45,121 nt of DNA from an uncultured Prevotella sp. (GTDB lineage Bacteria; Bacteroidota; Bacteroidia; Bacteroidales; Bacteroidaceae). Positions 15,693 to 23,943 of the stretch are shown piece after piece; the stretch's first letter is position 1; every line of letters begins with the position of its first letter. The stretch is from contig ONHE01000071.1 of NCBI GenBank assembly GCA_900317545.1, positions 1-45,121 on the forward strand. The letters are read 5' to 3'. Under the pieces are notes generated by a model. That model was not told the DNA's origin and did no database searches. It was given only the letters and a program-made list of their open reading frames with translations. Made by a program: the position numbers and the translations under genes.

Positions 15693-16937
15693 TCATTCCA
15701 TTCTTCCGGCCATCCAATCGGCAATGCGATGCATCGCTTCCCGGCAGTTCTCACGCTCGCCGAATGCCGTGAGGCGGAAGTATCCCTCACCACTCGGACC
15801 GAAACCAGCACCTGGCGTGCAGACCACTGCGGCTCCATAGAGCAGCTGTTCGAAGAATTTCCAGCTGTCTTGTCCATTGGGCGTCTTCACCCAAAGATAG
15901 GGGGCGTTGACGCCGCCGTAAACTTTGAATCCCAGACGGGTGAGCGATTCGGTCATCAGACGGGCATTGCCCATATAGTAGTCGATGGTTTCCTGTGTCT
16001 GGCGGCGCCCTTCCGGCGTGTAGACAGCTTCTGCGGCGCGCTGGCTGATGTAGCTTGTGCCGTTGAATTTTGTCGACTGCCGGCGGTCCCAGATATGATT
16101 GAGGTGCACGCGCTGCTTGCCGTCGAGTGTCATGGCCGTAAGGTCTTCGGGGATCACGGTGTAGCCGCAGCGGACGCCTGTGAATCCTGCAGTCTTCGAA
16201 TAGCTATGGAATTCGATGGCACATTTGCGTGCTCCCTTGATCTCATAGATCGAGTGAGGAATGGACTCATCCTGTATATAGGCCTCGTAAGCGGCATCAT
16301 AGAAGATGATGGCGTCATTGCGCAGCGCGTAGTTAACCCATTTACGGAGTTCCTCTTTTGGCAAAACCGTGCCCGTCGGATTATTCGGATAGCAGAGGTA
16401 GATCATGTCTACGCGGTGGTCAGGAAGCTGCGGAATGAAGTTGTTTTCTGCCGTACAGGCGAAATAGGTGACGTTACTCCACCGGCCTCCTTCATGTATG
16501 CCGGCCCTCCCGATCATTGCATTGGAGTCGATATAGACGGGATATATGGGGTCTGTAACGCCGATACTGTTGTCCCATCTGACAATTTCCTGTATGTTTC
16601 CCGTATCGCTTTTGGCTCCGTCATTGATGAAGATTTCGTTGGTGCTCAGGTGAATGCCTCTGGGAAGGAAATCGTTTTTGACGATTGCTTCACGCAGGAA
16701 GTCGTAGCCCCGCTCCGGTCCGTACCCCCTGAACGATGCCTTCACGCCCATCTCGTCTACAGCCTTGTGCATGGCCTCTATCACTGCGGGACACAAAGGT
16801 TGCGTCACATCGCCGATTCCAAGACTGATCACGCGTTGCCTGGGATGAGAAACCTTGAAAGCGTTCACTCTTTTTGCGATGTCCGCAAACAGATAATTCT
16901 CGGTTAATTTGAGGAAATGCTCGTTGACTAATGCCAT
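15693..16937 (-). CDS. dapL: LL-diaminopimelate aminotransferase
   Basis: 414 aa from the chosen start. A PLP enzyme that converts tetrahydrodipicolinate directly to LL-diaminopimelate with glutamate as amino donor, bypassing the acyl intermediates of the DapD/C/E route. Seen are the N-terminal VNEHFLKLTENYLFADIAKRV, the NNPTG motif (CYPNNPTGTV), the D/Y pair FYDAAYEAYI and the PLP lysine in SYSKTAGFTGVRCGY. The frame is open upstream to 17045 but would overlap dapF; the ATG at 16937 matches the family N-terminus. It follows dapF by 55 bp and uses glutamate, linking it to the nitrogen genes around it. Confidence 0.95.
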   Translation of the reverse strand: MALVNEHFLKLTENYLFADIAKRVNAFKVSHPRQRVISLGIGDVTQPLCPAVIEAMHKAVDEMGVKASFRGYGPERGYDFLREAIVKNDFLPRGIHLSTNEIFINDGAKSDTGNIQEIVRWDNSIGVTDPIYPVYIDSNAMIGRAGIHEGGRWSNVTYFACTAENNFIPQLPDHRVDMIYLCYPNNPTGTVLPKEELRKWVNYALRNDAIIFYDAAYEAYIQDESIPHSIYEIKGARKCAIEFHSYSKTAGFTGVRCGYTVIPEDLTAMTLDGKQRVHLNHIWDRRQSTKFNGTSYISQRAAEAVYTPEGRRQTQETIDYYMGNARLMTESLTRLGFKVYGGVNAPYLWVKTPNGQDSWKFFEQLLYGAAVVCTPGAGFGPSGEGYFRLTAFGERENCREAMHRIADWMAGRME

Positions 16938-16992
16938 ATTTGTCTTACGGATTGCTTGATTAAGGGATGAGGAGATGTCGATGATGTGTTGA

Positions 16993-17895
16993 TCAGACGG
17001 ATGCTTTAGGGCGGCCAGGGGGCGTGGACGGACCTGTCTCTTCATCCGTCAGCATGTCGTTTACGCCGAGACTGATATCGCCTTCGAATACGAATTCGGC
17101 CGGTCCGGACAGAAAGACGTGCCCGCCCTTTGCATCCCAGTCGACGCCGAGCGTGCCTCCATCCATGTCGACCCGGCACTTCCGGCCGGTCCGACCGGTA
17201 GATGCGGCTGCGACGGCTGTGGCGCAAGCGCCGGTCCCACATGCCATGGTGATGCCGCTCCCACGCTCCCAGACTCTGGCGCGGATCCGGTCCGTGCCGA
17301 CCACTTGCGCAAACTCGATGTTGCAGCGTTGCGGAAAGGCAGCGTCAAACTCCATCTCCCGGCCATAGCTCGCGATATCTATGTGCTCGACATCGTCCAC
17401 GAACAGCACATAGTGAGGGTTGCCCATGGAGACGAAGAAGCCTCCCCCGAGCGCGACGGCCGCTGCCGGTGTGTTTTCCGTAAACTGCATCGGGTCTGTC
17501 AACCGAGGTTGGGACATGTCGACGGAGACGGCTTCCACCTTTCCGCCGGCAATCTTGAGAGACAGCGTCTTCACACCCGAGAGCGTCTCGAGGAGGATCT
17601 CCGTCTTGTCGGTCATGCCGTTTTCGTAGAGATACTTACCCACACAGCGGCTTGCATTACCGCACATCATGGCTTCCGATCCGTCGGCATTGAAGATGCG
17701 CATGGAATAATCGGCACCGCTGTTGTTGCTTGCCGGTCCGATGAGAACCAGCCCGTCGCTGCCGATCCCATAGTGTGGGCGACTCCAACTGATGCTGGCT
17801 TTAGCCGGATCAGGTATATCATATAATAAGGTGTTGACATATATGTAGTCATTACCTGCCCCGTGCATTTTGGTGAAGTGTATCTCGTTAGCCAT
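16993..17895 (-). CDS. dapF: Diaminopimelate epimerase
   Basis: 300 aa, slightly long (usually about 275). Interconverts LL- and meso-diaminopimelate, for lysine and peptidoglycan. The two catalytic cysteines lie in MCGNASRC (near residue 77) and ACGTGAC (near residue 218), and the N-terminus [12 protein letters not shown] is the family opening. A poorly conserved tail of about 20 residues (ending [10 protein letters not shown]) explains the extra length. First gene of dapF-dapL. It diverges from the PII gene across a 323-bp AT-rich region. Confidence 0.96.
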   Translation of the reverse strand: MANEIHFTKMHGAGNDYIYVNTLLYDIPDPAKASISWSRPHYGIGSDGLVLIGPASNNSGADYSMRIFNADGSEAMMCGNASRCVGKYLYENGMTDKTEILLETLSGVKTLSLKIAGGKVEAVSVDMSQPRLTDPMQFTENTPAAAVALGGGFFVSMGNPHYVLFVDDVEHIDIASYGREMEFDAAFPQRCNIEFAQVVGTDRIRARVWERGSGITMACGTGACATAVAAASTGRTGRKCRVDMDGGTLGVDWDAKGGHVFLSGPAEFVFEGDISLGVNDMLTDEETGPSTPPGRPKASV

Positions 17896-17945
17896 TCTTT
17901 TTTACCTTGAATTGCTGTCCCAGCAGCCTTATTTCTTATCGACTG

Positions 17946-17976
17946 CAAATTTACATCGTTTTAACAAGATATCCAA
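17946..17976 (-). promoter_or_regulatory. Promoter of dapF-dapL
   Basis: The minus strand has TTG at 17976-17974 and TAAATTTG at 17953-17946, separated by 20 bp, a good Bacteroidota promoter 50 bp before the dapF ATG. Confidence 0.7.
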
Positions 17977-18008
17977 TAGCTTTGTTGCAAATTTATGTTG
18001 TATTTTCA

Positions 18009-18026
18009 TTCAAATTCTAATTTGAA
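18009..18026. promoter_or_regulatory. Palindrome in the dapF/PII intergenic region
   Basis: TTCAAATT, CT, AATTTGAA form perfect 8-bp inverted arms. AATTTGAA occurs again at 18082-18089. The site lies between the divergent promoters of dapF-dapL and PII-amtB and may be an operator for nitrogen control. The regulator is unknown, and AT richness raises the chance background. Confidence 0.4.
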
Positions 18027-18119
18027 AGCATTTTTGGCACTTTATCTTCCAAATCGTAAGATCTTCCACTGCCGTATGATCAATTTGAAACTTTAAAAAA
18101 ATAAATTTTATCAAAGTGC

Positions 18120-18160
18120 TATATTTGCATTTAATTTAATGACACATTGTTTTAATTTTG
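18120..18160 (+). promoter_or_regulatory. Candidate -7 boxes for PII-amtB
   Basis: TATATTTG at 18120-18127 and TAATTTTG at 18153-18160 both match TAnnTTTG, but neither has a convincing TTTG at the -33 distance, as might be expected of an activated nitrogen promoter. Either could give a 5' leader of about 50-90 nt before the ATG at 18219. The rest of 17896-18218 is AT-rich with no gene. Confidence 0.45.
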
Positions 18161-18218
18161 CAGGATCAATATTACAAAGTGACTCGTGTCTGGTATTAAT
18201 TAATAAAATGAGGTAACA

Positions 18219-18575
18219 ATGAAGAAGATTGAAGCAATTATTCGCAAGACGAGGTTTGAAGACGTGAAGGAAGCGTTGCTTGCCGCCGACATCGAATGGT
18301 TCTCCTATTATGAGGTGAGAGGTGAGGGGAAGATGCGGCAGGCACGCATGTATCGCGGCGTCCTGTATGACACGAGCAGCATTGAGCGCATGCTGCTGAA
18401 CATTGTTGTGAGAGACAAGAATGTCGAGCGTACGATCTCTGCGATTGAGACCGCCGCCCGGACAGGTGAGATCGGTGACGGAAGAATCTTCGTCATACCC
18501 GTCGACGACACCGTCCGCATCCGCACGGGTGAGCGGGGAGACATCGCATTGTACAACGCAGAGCAGGAGAAATAG
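18219..18575 (+). CDS. PII family nitrogen regulator (GlnB/GlnK)
   Basis: 118 aa. A trimeric sensor of ATP/ADP and 2-oxoglutarate that usually blocks the ammonium channel when nitrogen is ample. The N-terminal MKKIEAIIRKTRFEDVKEAL and C-terminal TGEIGDGRIFVIPVDD are PII signatures. The T-loop (about residues 34-52) reads RGEGKMRQARMYRGVLYD, different from the GFGRQKGHTELYRGAEY of enteric proteins, though Tyr50 aligns with the uridylylated Tyr51. Gene-adjacent amtB, 43 bp downstream, makes a GlnK-like role likely. The ATG at 18219 follows an A-rich leader without Shine-Dalgarno. Confidence 0.93.
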   Translation: MKKIEAIIRKTRFEDVKEALLAADIEWFSYYEVRGEGKMRQARMYRGVLYDTSSIERMLLNIVVRDKNVERTISAIETAARTGEIGDGRIFVIPVDDTVRIRTGERGDIALYNAEQEK

Positions 18576-18618
18576 AGAGAAAGAAGCTAAACAAGACACA
18601 CATTAAATTGTAAGAGAG

Positions 18619-19884
18619 ATGACAACACATGATTTAGCAATATCCATTGACACGGTATGGATGCTTTTGGCTGCCATGCTGGTGTTTTTCATGCAGCCTG
18701 GTTTCGCGCTTTGCGAGGCCGGTTTCACGCGCAGTAAGAATACAGCCAACATTCTGTTCAAGAACTTTGTCGATTTCATGATCGGTTCGCTGCTGTTCTG
18801 GTTTGTCGGTTTCGGTTTCATGTTCGGTTCTGACGGTCTGGGCTTCGTGGGCATGCCCAACTTCGGCGATCTGTCTTTTTACAAGAGTGGGACAGGCCTT
18901 CCGACCGAGGGCTTCCTCATTTTCGAGACCGTCTTCTGTGCCACGAGTGCCACGATCGTCTCCGGCGCCATGGCCGAACGGACAAAGTTTTCCAAGTACT
19001 GCATATACAGTTTCTTCATATCCTTGCTCATTTACCCGATCGAAGGTCACTGGACCTGGGGTGGCGGATGGCTTTCGAGTGCCGATCCTGAAGGCTTCAT
19101 GATGCGCATGTTCGGCGTTCCGTTCCACGACTTTGCCGGTAGCGCCGTGGTGCATTCCGTCGGCGGCGTGCTCGCATTGGTGGGGGCGCTGGCGCTCGGC
19201 CCCCGTATAGGCAAGTATGACGGTAGCGGCAAGAGCCGCGCCATACCCGGTCACAACCTGACATTGGCATCCTTGGGCGTATTCATATTATGGTTCGGCT
19301 GGTTCGGTTTCAATCCCGGATCACAGCTGTCAGCCAGTGGCGAGGCGAACAGAACAGCCATTTCACACGTCTTCATGACCACCAACTTGGCTGCGGTTGC
19401 CGGCGGACTGGCCACGATGTTCATCACCTGGTTCAAATATGGCAAACCTTCGTTCTCGCTGACCCTGAATGGAGTCCTCGCGGGACTGGTCGGCATCACG
19501 GCCGGCTGCGACCAGGTGAGCCTTGCGGGTGCTGTCGCCATCGGTGCCATCTGCGGTGTGCTGCTGCCTTACAGCATTGAGTTCATCGACCAAAGGCTGC
19601 ATATCGACGATCCCGTCGGTGCCAGTTCGGTCCACGGCGTGTGCGGTATTGCAGGAACGTTGATGACCGGCTTGTTCTCCGTTTCGAGCGGTTTCTTCTA
19701 CGGTCACGGCTTCGGTTTCCTCGGCGCACAGTGTCTCGGCATTCTCTGCATCGACGGTTGGGCCATCACTTGCGGCATCCTTCTCTTCTACGGCATCAAG
19801 AAGACGGTCGGCCTGCGTGTTGACAAGCGCATCGAGGAGGAAGGCCTTGATATCTATGAACATGGCGAGAGCTGTTACAACTAA
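18619..19884 (+). CDS. amtB: Ammonium transporter Amt
   Basis: 421 aa with eleven expected membrane helices. It imports ammonium and is a PII target. Family motifs are GFALCEAGFTRSKN in helix 1-2, GHWTWGGGWLS, DFAGSAVVHSVGG with the first pore histidine, ILWFGWFGFNPGS, and VHGVCGIAGTLMTGLFS with the second. The C-terminal tail EEGLDIYEHGE is the conserved cytoplasmic segment that meets the PII T-loop. There is no long cleavable signal peptide. It is the second gene of the PII-amtB pair, and asnB follows 115 bp later in the same direction. Confidence 0.97.
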   Translation: MTTHDLAISIDTVWMLLAAMLVFFMQPGFALCEAGFTRSKNTANILFKNFVDFMIGSLLFWFVGFGFMFGSDGLGFVGMPNFGDLSFYKSGTGLPTEGFLIFETVFCATSATIVSGAMAERTKFSKYCIYSFFISLLIYPIEGHWTWGGGWLSSADPEGFMMRMFGVPFHDFAGSAVVHSVGGVLALVGALALGPRIGKYDGSGKSRAIPGHNLTLASLGVFILWFGWFGFNPGSQLSASGEANRTAISHVFMTTNLAAVAGGLATMFITWFKYGKPSFSLTLNGVLAGLVGITAGCDQVSLAGAVAIGAICGVLLPYSIEFIDQRLHIDDPVGASSVHGVCGIAGTLMTGLFSVSSGFFYGHGFGFLGAQCLGILCIDGWAITCGILLFYGIKKTVGLRVDKRIEEEGLDIYEHGESCYN

Positions 19885-19999
19885 AACGGCATGACGACGG
19901 GAAGAAGATCGTTTTTGACGGGGACAGCGGCTGTCCGGATGACGGCTGCCCCCCTTCTGTCCCGGTCTCATGACAGCATATTCATCTAAATATATCACT

Positions 20000-21724
20000 A
20001 TGTGTGGAATCGTATCTATCTTCAACATTCAGGAGCAGACTCCTGAACTGCGCAAGAAAGCTCTCCGGATGAGTCAGAAAATCCGTCACCGCGGTCCCGA
20101 CTGGAGCGGGATCTACGCCGGAGGAAGCGCCATCCTCGCTCACGAACGACTGAGCATCGTCGACCCCGAATCAGGCAAGCAGCCCCTGCTGGCCCCTGAC
20201 AAGAAACAGATCTTGGCCGTCAACGGCGAGATCTACAACCATCAGGGCATCCGGGAAGCGTTTGCCGACAGCTACGCCTTCTCGACCCGGTCCGACTGCG
20301 AGGTCATTCTCGCTCTCTATCGGAGCCTGTCACTCACCCCGTCAGTCAGTCTCGAGGAAGGCTGCCGCCGCATCGAGGGCATGCTCAACCGCCTCTCCGG
20401 CATCTTCGCCTTTGCGCTCTACGATGCCGAGCGGGATGAGTTTCTCGTCGCGCGTGATCCCATCGGCGTGATTCCCCTTTACATCGGGTCCGACAACAAG
20501 GGGCTGATCTATGTGGCGAGCGAGCTCAAAGCCCTTGAAGGACAGTGTGACCGCTATGAGCCCTTCTTGCCCGGGCACTACTATTGGAGCCGATCCGGCA
20601 GGATGAAACCTTACTATGAGATCGGTCGCGAAGGCGATCCGGAGGTGGCCCGGCTCAGCTATGCCGACAGCGTGCAGGCCGTGCGCTGCTCGCTGATGGA
20701 GGCCGTGAAGCGCCAGCTGATGAGCGATGTGCCCTACGGCGTGCTCCTCTCGGGCGGCCTCGACTCCAGTGTGATCTCGGCGATTGCCGAACGTTATTCG
20801 CAGCGACGGATCGAGAACGGCGGCGAGACCCGTGCCTACTGGCCGCGCCTCCATTCGTTTGCCGTCGGTCTGAAGGACGCCCCGGACCTGCAGAAGGCCC
20901 GTTTGGTGGCCGAACACATCGGTACGGTCCACCATGAGATCAACTATACCATCCAGGAAGGGCTCGACGCGCTGCGCGATGTGGTCTATTTCACCGAGAC
21001 CTACGACGTGACCACGATCCGCGCCAGCACCCCCATGTATCTCCTCGCGCGCGTGATCAAGTCGATGGGCATCAAGATGGTGCTCTCCGGAGAGGGCGCC
21101 GACGAGGTCTTCGGCGGCTATCTCTACTTCCACAAGGCCCCCTCCGCACAGGAGTTCCACGAAGAGACCATCCGCAAGATGAAGAAACTCTACCTCTATG
21201 ACTGCCTCCGAGCCAACAAGAGTCTGGCCGCCTGGGGTGTGGAGGGTCGCGTGCCGTTCCTCGACCGTGAGTTCCTTGACGTGGCGATGAATCTCAATCC
21301 GGCCTATAAGATGTGCCCCGGTCAGACCATTGAGAAGCGCATTGTCCGCGAGGCATTTGCCGACTTGCTGCCCAAGGAGGTAGCCTGGCGGCAGAAAGAG
21401 CAGTTCAGTGACGGCGTCGGATACAACTGGATCGACACGCTGAAGCAGATTACGGCCAGCGCGGTAAGCGATGAACAGATGGCGAAAGCTGCCGAACGCT
21501 TCCCCATCAACCCGCCCCAGAACAAGGAGGAGTATTACTACCGGTCGCTGTTTGCCGAATGTTTCCCCTCCGACAGTGCTGCCCGCACCGTCCCCTCGGT
21601 GCCGAGCGTGGCCTGCAGCACCGCCGAGGCATTGGCATGGGACGCGTCCTTCAACGGCCTCAACGATCCCAGCGGACGCGCCGTGGCAGGCGTACACGAG
21701 CAGGCCTATAAGCCGCGCCGATAG
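20000..21724 (+). CDS. asnB: Asparagine synthetase B (glutamine-hydrolysing)
   Basis: 574 aa. Makes asparagine from aspartate, ATP and glutamine-derived ammonia. The start at 20000 places Cys2 (MCGIVSIFN) as the class II amidotransferase nucleophile; an upstream in-frame ATG at 19970 would bury it and is rejected. The glutaminase domain (1 to about 190) has RGPDWSG and NGEIYNH. The synthetase domain has the PP-loop LSGGLDSSVIS near residue 250 and SGEGADEVFGGY near 375. The length is slightly above E. coli AsnB. Downstream of PII-amtB it is a sink for assimilated nitrogen. Confidence 0.96.
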   Translation: MCGIVSIFNIQEQTPELRKKALRMSQKIRHRGPDWSGIYAGGSAILAHERLSIVDPESGKQPLLAPDKKQILAVNGEIYNHQGIREAFADSYAFSTRSDCEVILALYRSLSLTPSVSLEEGCRRIEGMLNRLSGIFAFALYDAERDEFLVARDPIGVIPLYIGSDNKGLIYVASELKALEGQCDRYEPFLPGHYYWSRSGRMKPYYEIGREGDPEVARLSYADSVQAVRCSLMEAVKRQLMSDVPYGVLLSGGLDSSVISAIAERYSQRRIENGGETRAYWPRLHSFAVGLKDAPDLQKARLVAEHIGTVHHEINYTIQEGLDALRDVVYFTETYDVTTIRASTPMYLLARVIKSMGIKMVLSGEGADEVFGGYLYFHKAPSAQEFHEETIRKMKKLYLYDCLRANKSLAAWGVEGRVPFLDREFLDVAMNLNPAYKMCPGQTIEKRIVREAFADLLPKEVAWRQKEQFSDGVGYNWIDTLKQITASAVSDEQMAKAAERFPINPPQNKEEYYYRSLFAECFPSDSAARTVPSVPSVACSTAEALAWDASFNGLNDPSGRAVAGVHEQAYKPRR

Positions 21725-21747
21725 CCGCGCGTGCCATGACGCATGCG

Positions 21748-21784
21748 AAGAGCCTCTTTCCGGACCTGCCGGAGGGAGGCTCTT
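21748..21784 (+). terminator. Hairpin after asnB
   Basis: AAGAGCCTC (21748-21756) pairs with GAGGCTCTT (21776-21784). The enclosed CCGG / CCGG also pair, giving a long stem. It begins 24 bp after the stop. Only three T bases end the stem, so it is a moderate terminator candidate. Confidence 0.55.
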
Positions 21785-21964
21785 TGAGTCAGGACGGACT
21801 GCTCAAGCCGGATGGATGCGGCAGAAACAGGATGCGACCGACCATCGGAAGACTGGCTTCCGCATTGGCTCTGTCGGATCGAAGACCGATGACGGAGAGG
21901 GCGTTTTGGCAATTTTCAAAAATCATTGATTATCAGCGCATTACACACATCCATTTTCCACCCT

Positions 21965-22051
21965 GCGCGGAGCTATGCTTTCGGCCGCCAAAAGCTATGC
22001 TCCGGGCGGCCCATATGATAGCTCTTGATGGCCGAAAGCATAGCTCCGCGC
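21965..22051. repeat. 87-bp four-module AGCT element, copy C
   Basis: Inverted 12-bp ends GCGCGGAGCTAT / ATAGCTCCGCGC identical to copy A. AGCT cores start at 21971, 21993, 22020 and 22042, spaced 22, 27 and 22 bp; directions are right, right, left, left. A fifth AGCT at 22064, exactly 22 bp on, extends the array outside the boundary. It lies between convergent asnB and gltD. Confidence 0.88.
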
Positions 22052-22184
22052 CGGGCATAGAATAGCTATCGTTTTCGGGGATGATTTTTGTGGTGTTTGG
22101 AGAGCTGACGGGAGGACTAAAAATATGCGGTATTCTGAATGACGGATGATGAGATGTTGCATGACGAAATCGCATCAACGACAT

Positions 22185-22325
22185 GCCGAGGCGGGCCTTT
22201 TGCCCCTCCGCAAAGATCAATATCATTGTTCGATCATCACCTCGTCGCCGTAGGGGCGGATAAGGGATGCCGTGCGCAGCTGGGTGTCTTGTCCATTGCG
22301 GACGGGCACAAGGCCCGCCCCTGCA
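22185..22325. repeat. Cluster of GGCGGG / CCCGCC hairpin repeats
   Basis: GGCGGG...CCCCTCC at about 22190-22209, GTAGGGGCGGAT at 22250-22261, and a 29-bp hairpin unit at 22297-22325 (ACGGGCACAAGGCCCG core). The last matches 25 of 29 positions with 37421-37449. It resembles the short GTAGGGGCGG-type palindromes scattered in many bacterial genomes. It may also end transcription of gltD, whose stop is at 22375. No gene is seen in 21725-22374. Confidence 0.6.
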
Positions 22326-22374
22326 CTTCCTTATGGAATAAACAAAACTGCAAGCCTCGCCCGCTGTCAGTCGT

Positions 22375-23718
22375 CTATTGTCCCAAGAACAGCTTCACCT
22401 CCCGGGCCACCTTGCGCCCGCTGGCCATCGCGCGAACCACGAGCGAGGCACCTTGGGCAGCGTCACCGGCCACGAAGACATTGGCTGGCAGTGCCGGCAG
22501 TTTCGGCTTCAGGAATCCCATGGCAAGCAGCACCATGTCGGCCTTGATCACTTCGGGCTTGCCGACCGGCACCATCAGCGGGCGCCCACCGTCGGGATTC
22601 GGCTTCCAGTCGATCTCCTGCACCTTCACGCCGGTCAGTTTGCCATCCTTTCCGATAAACTCTAAGGAGTTGATATTCCATCTCCGGGTGCAGCCTTCCT
22701 CATGACTGGAGGTTGTCTTCAACGTCCGCGGCCACGCCGGCCACGGGTTTTGAGGGTCGTCGGGGCCCACTGGGGGCTTCGGCATGATCTCTATTTGCGT
22801 CACGCTTCGGCATCCTTGGCGGTGCGCGGTACCGATGCAGTCACTGCCGGTGTCGCCTCCGCCGATCACGAGCACATCCTTCCCTTTCGCGTTGACAAGC
22901 TCGTCGCGCCTGAACTCCATGCCTGCGAGCACCTGATTCTGCTGTGCGAGCATGTCGAGCGCGAAGTATACGCCCTTCAGATCACGTCCGGGGATCGCCA
23001 GGTCGCGTGCCGTGGGCGTACCGGTGGCCACGACATAGGCGTCAAAACCGCCGGGCAGCTGCTCAAGATTGATCTCCGTGTTGTAGCGGAAGGTGATGCC
23101 TTCCTGTTCGAGCAGGTCCATTCGGCGGTCGATGACCGACTTGTTGAGCTTGAAATTGGGGATCCCGTAGCGCAGCAGACCACCCGCCTGCTCCCGCCGG
23201 TCATAGACGGTGACGGCGAACCCCATCTGGTTCAGCTGGTTCGCAGCAACGAGTCCGGCTGGCCCAGAGCCGATGACGGCCACCGATTTGCCATTTCTTG
23301 TCGGCACATTTACCTTCACATAGTTTTCCTCAAACGCATGTTCGGTCACCGCGGCCTCGTCTTCGCGGTTCGTGGTCGGCTCATGTTCCATCAGGTTGAG
23401 CACGCAGGCCTTCTCGCAGAGGGCTGGGCAGACGCGTCCTGTGAACTCGGGAAAATCGTCCGTAGCGTTCAACAACCGGTAAGCCAGTTCCCAGTCGCCC
23501 CGGCTGACGGCATCGTTCCACTCGGGCGGTTTGTTGCCCAATGGGCAGGCCCAGTGACAGAACGGCACGCCGCAGTCCATGCAACGGGAGGCCTGCAGTC
23601 GCCGGTCGTTGGTGTTCAAGGTTTGTTCCACTTCGCCGAAGTCATGGATTCGGTCGTTGACAGGCCTGTATCCGGCCTCTTTTCTTCCTATTGTGAGGAA
23701 TGCTTTTGGATTTCCCAT
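22375..23718 (-). CDS. gltD: Glutamate synthase small subunit
   Basis: 447 aa from the chosen start. Oxidises NAD(P)H and passes electrons to the large subunit for glutamate formation. Cysteines in CMDCGVPFCHWACP (about residues 39-52) and CPALCEKAC (about 95-103) ligate Fe-S clusters. FAD binds at GSGPAGLVAANQL (near 150) and NAD(P) at VIGGGDTGSDCIGTAHRQG (near 290). The frame is open to 23886 without family similarity; the ATG at 23718 (MGNPKAFLTIGR) is the standard start. It follows gltB by 225 bp, an unusually long gap that contains repeats. Confidence 0.95.
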   Translation of the reverse strand: MGNPKAFLTIGRKEAGYRPVNDRIHDFGEVEQTLNTNDRRLQASRCMDCGVPFCHWACPLGNKPPEWNDAVSRGDWELAYRLLNATDDFPEFTGRVCPALCEKACVLNLMEHEPTTNREDEAAVTEHAFEENYVKVNVPTRNGKSVAVIGSGPAGLVAANQLNQMGFAVTVYDRREQAGGLLRYGIPNFKLNKSVIDRRMDLLEQEGITFRYNTEINLEQLPGGFDAYVVATGTPTARDLAIPGRDLKGVYFALDMLAQQNQVLAGMEFRRDELVNAKGKDVLVIGGGDTGSDCIGTAHRQGCRSVTQIEIMPKPPVGPDDPQNPWPAWPRTLKTTSSHEEGCTRRWNINSLEFIGKDGKLTGVKVQEIDWKPNPDGGRPLMVPVGKPEVIKADMVLLAMGFLKPKLPALPANVFVAGDAAQGASLVVRAMASGRKVAREVKLFLGQ

Positions 23719-23943
23719 ATTGTCTGACGTAATAATCTGAAAACGTAAAAAGGTAAACGGATCGGGCGCACCTTTGTGATCCCTGCCGGTCGGGACATGG
23801 ATCCGACGCCCGGAAAGTTGTAAGATGAGACGGCAAAACGGTAAACGGACCGGATGCTCCGTGCTGCTCTCAGCTTGCCGGATCAAGGGTCCGAGGCTGT
23901 GTCGAAGCCGTTTTACCCTTTTGCCTTTTCACCTTTCTGCCCT
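23719..23943. repeat. Repeat-bearing spacer between gltB and gltD
   Basis: GGTAAACGGATCGG at 23752-23765 recurs as GGTAAACGGACCGG at 23840-23853. An inverted relative at 23908-23945 reads on the coding strand as a purine-rich run of about 8-nt period (AAGGTGAA, AAGGCAAA, AGGGTAAA) just after the gltB stop. The two ends could pair in the mRNA. No open frame of interest lies inside. Confidence 0.55.

Noticed and set aside
18634-19254. Long antisense frames inside amtB, gltB, glnN and asnB
   Set aside because: These are shadows of codon bias in GC-rich genes; the sense frames carry complete family motifs.
19921-19936. GGACA / TGTCC hairpin between amtB and asnB
   Set aside because: Short stem with no T run; it does not justify a terminator, and asnB may be co-transcribed with amtB.
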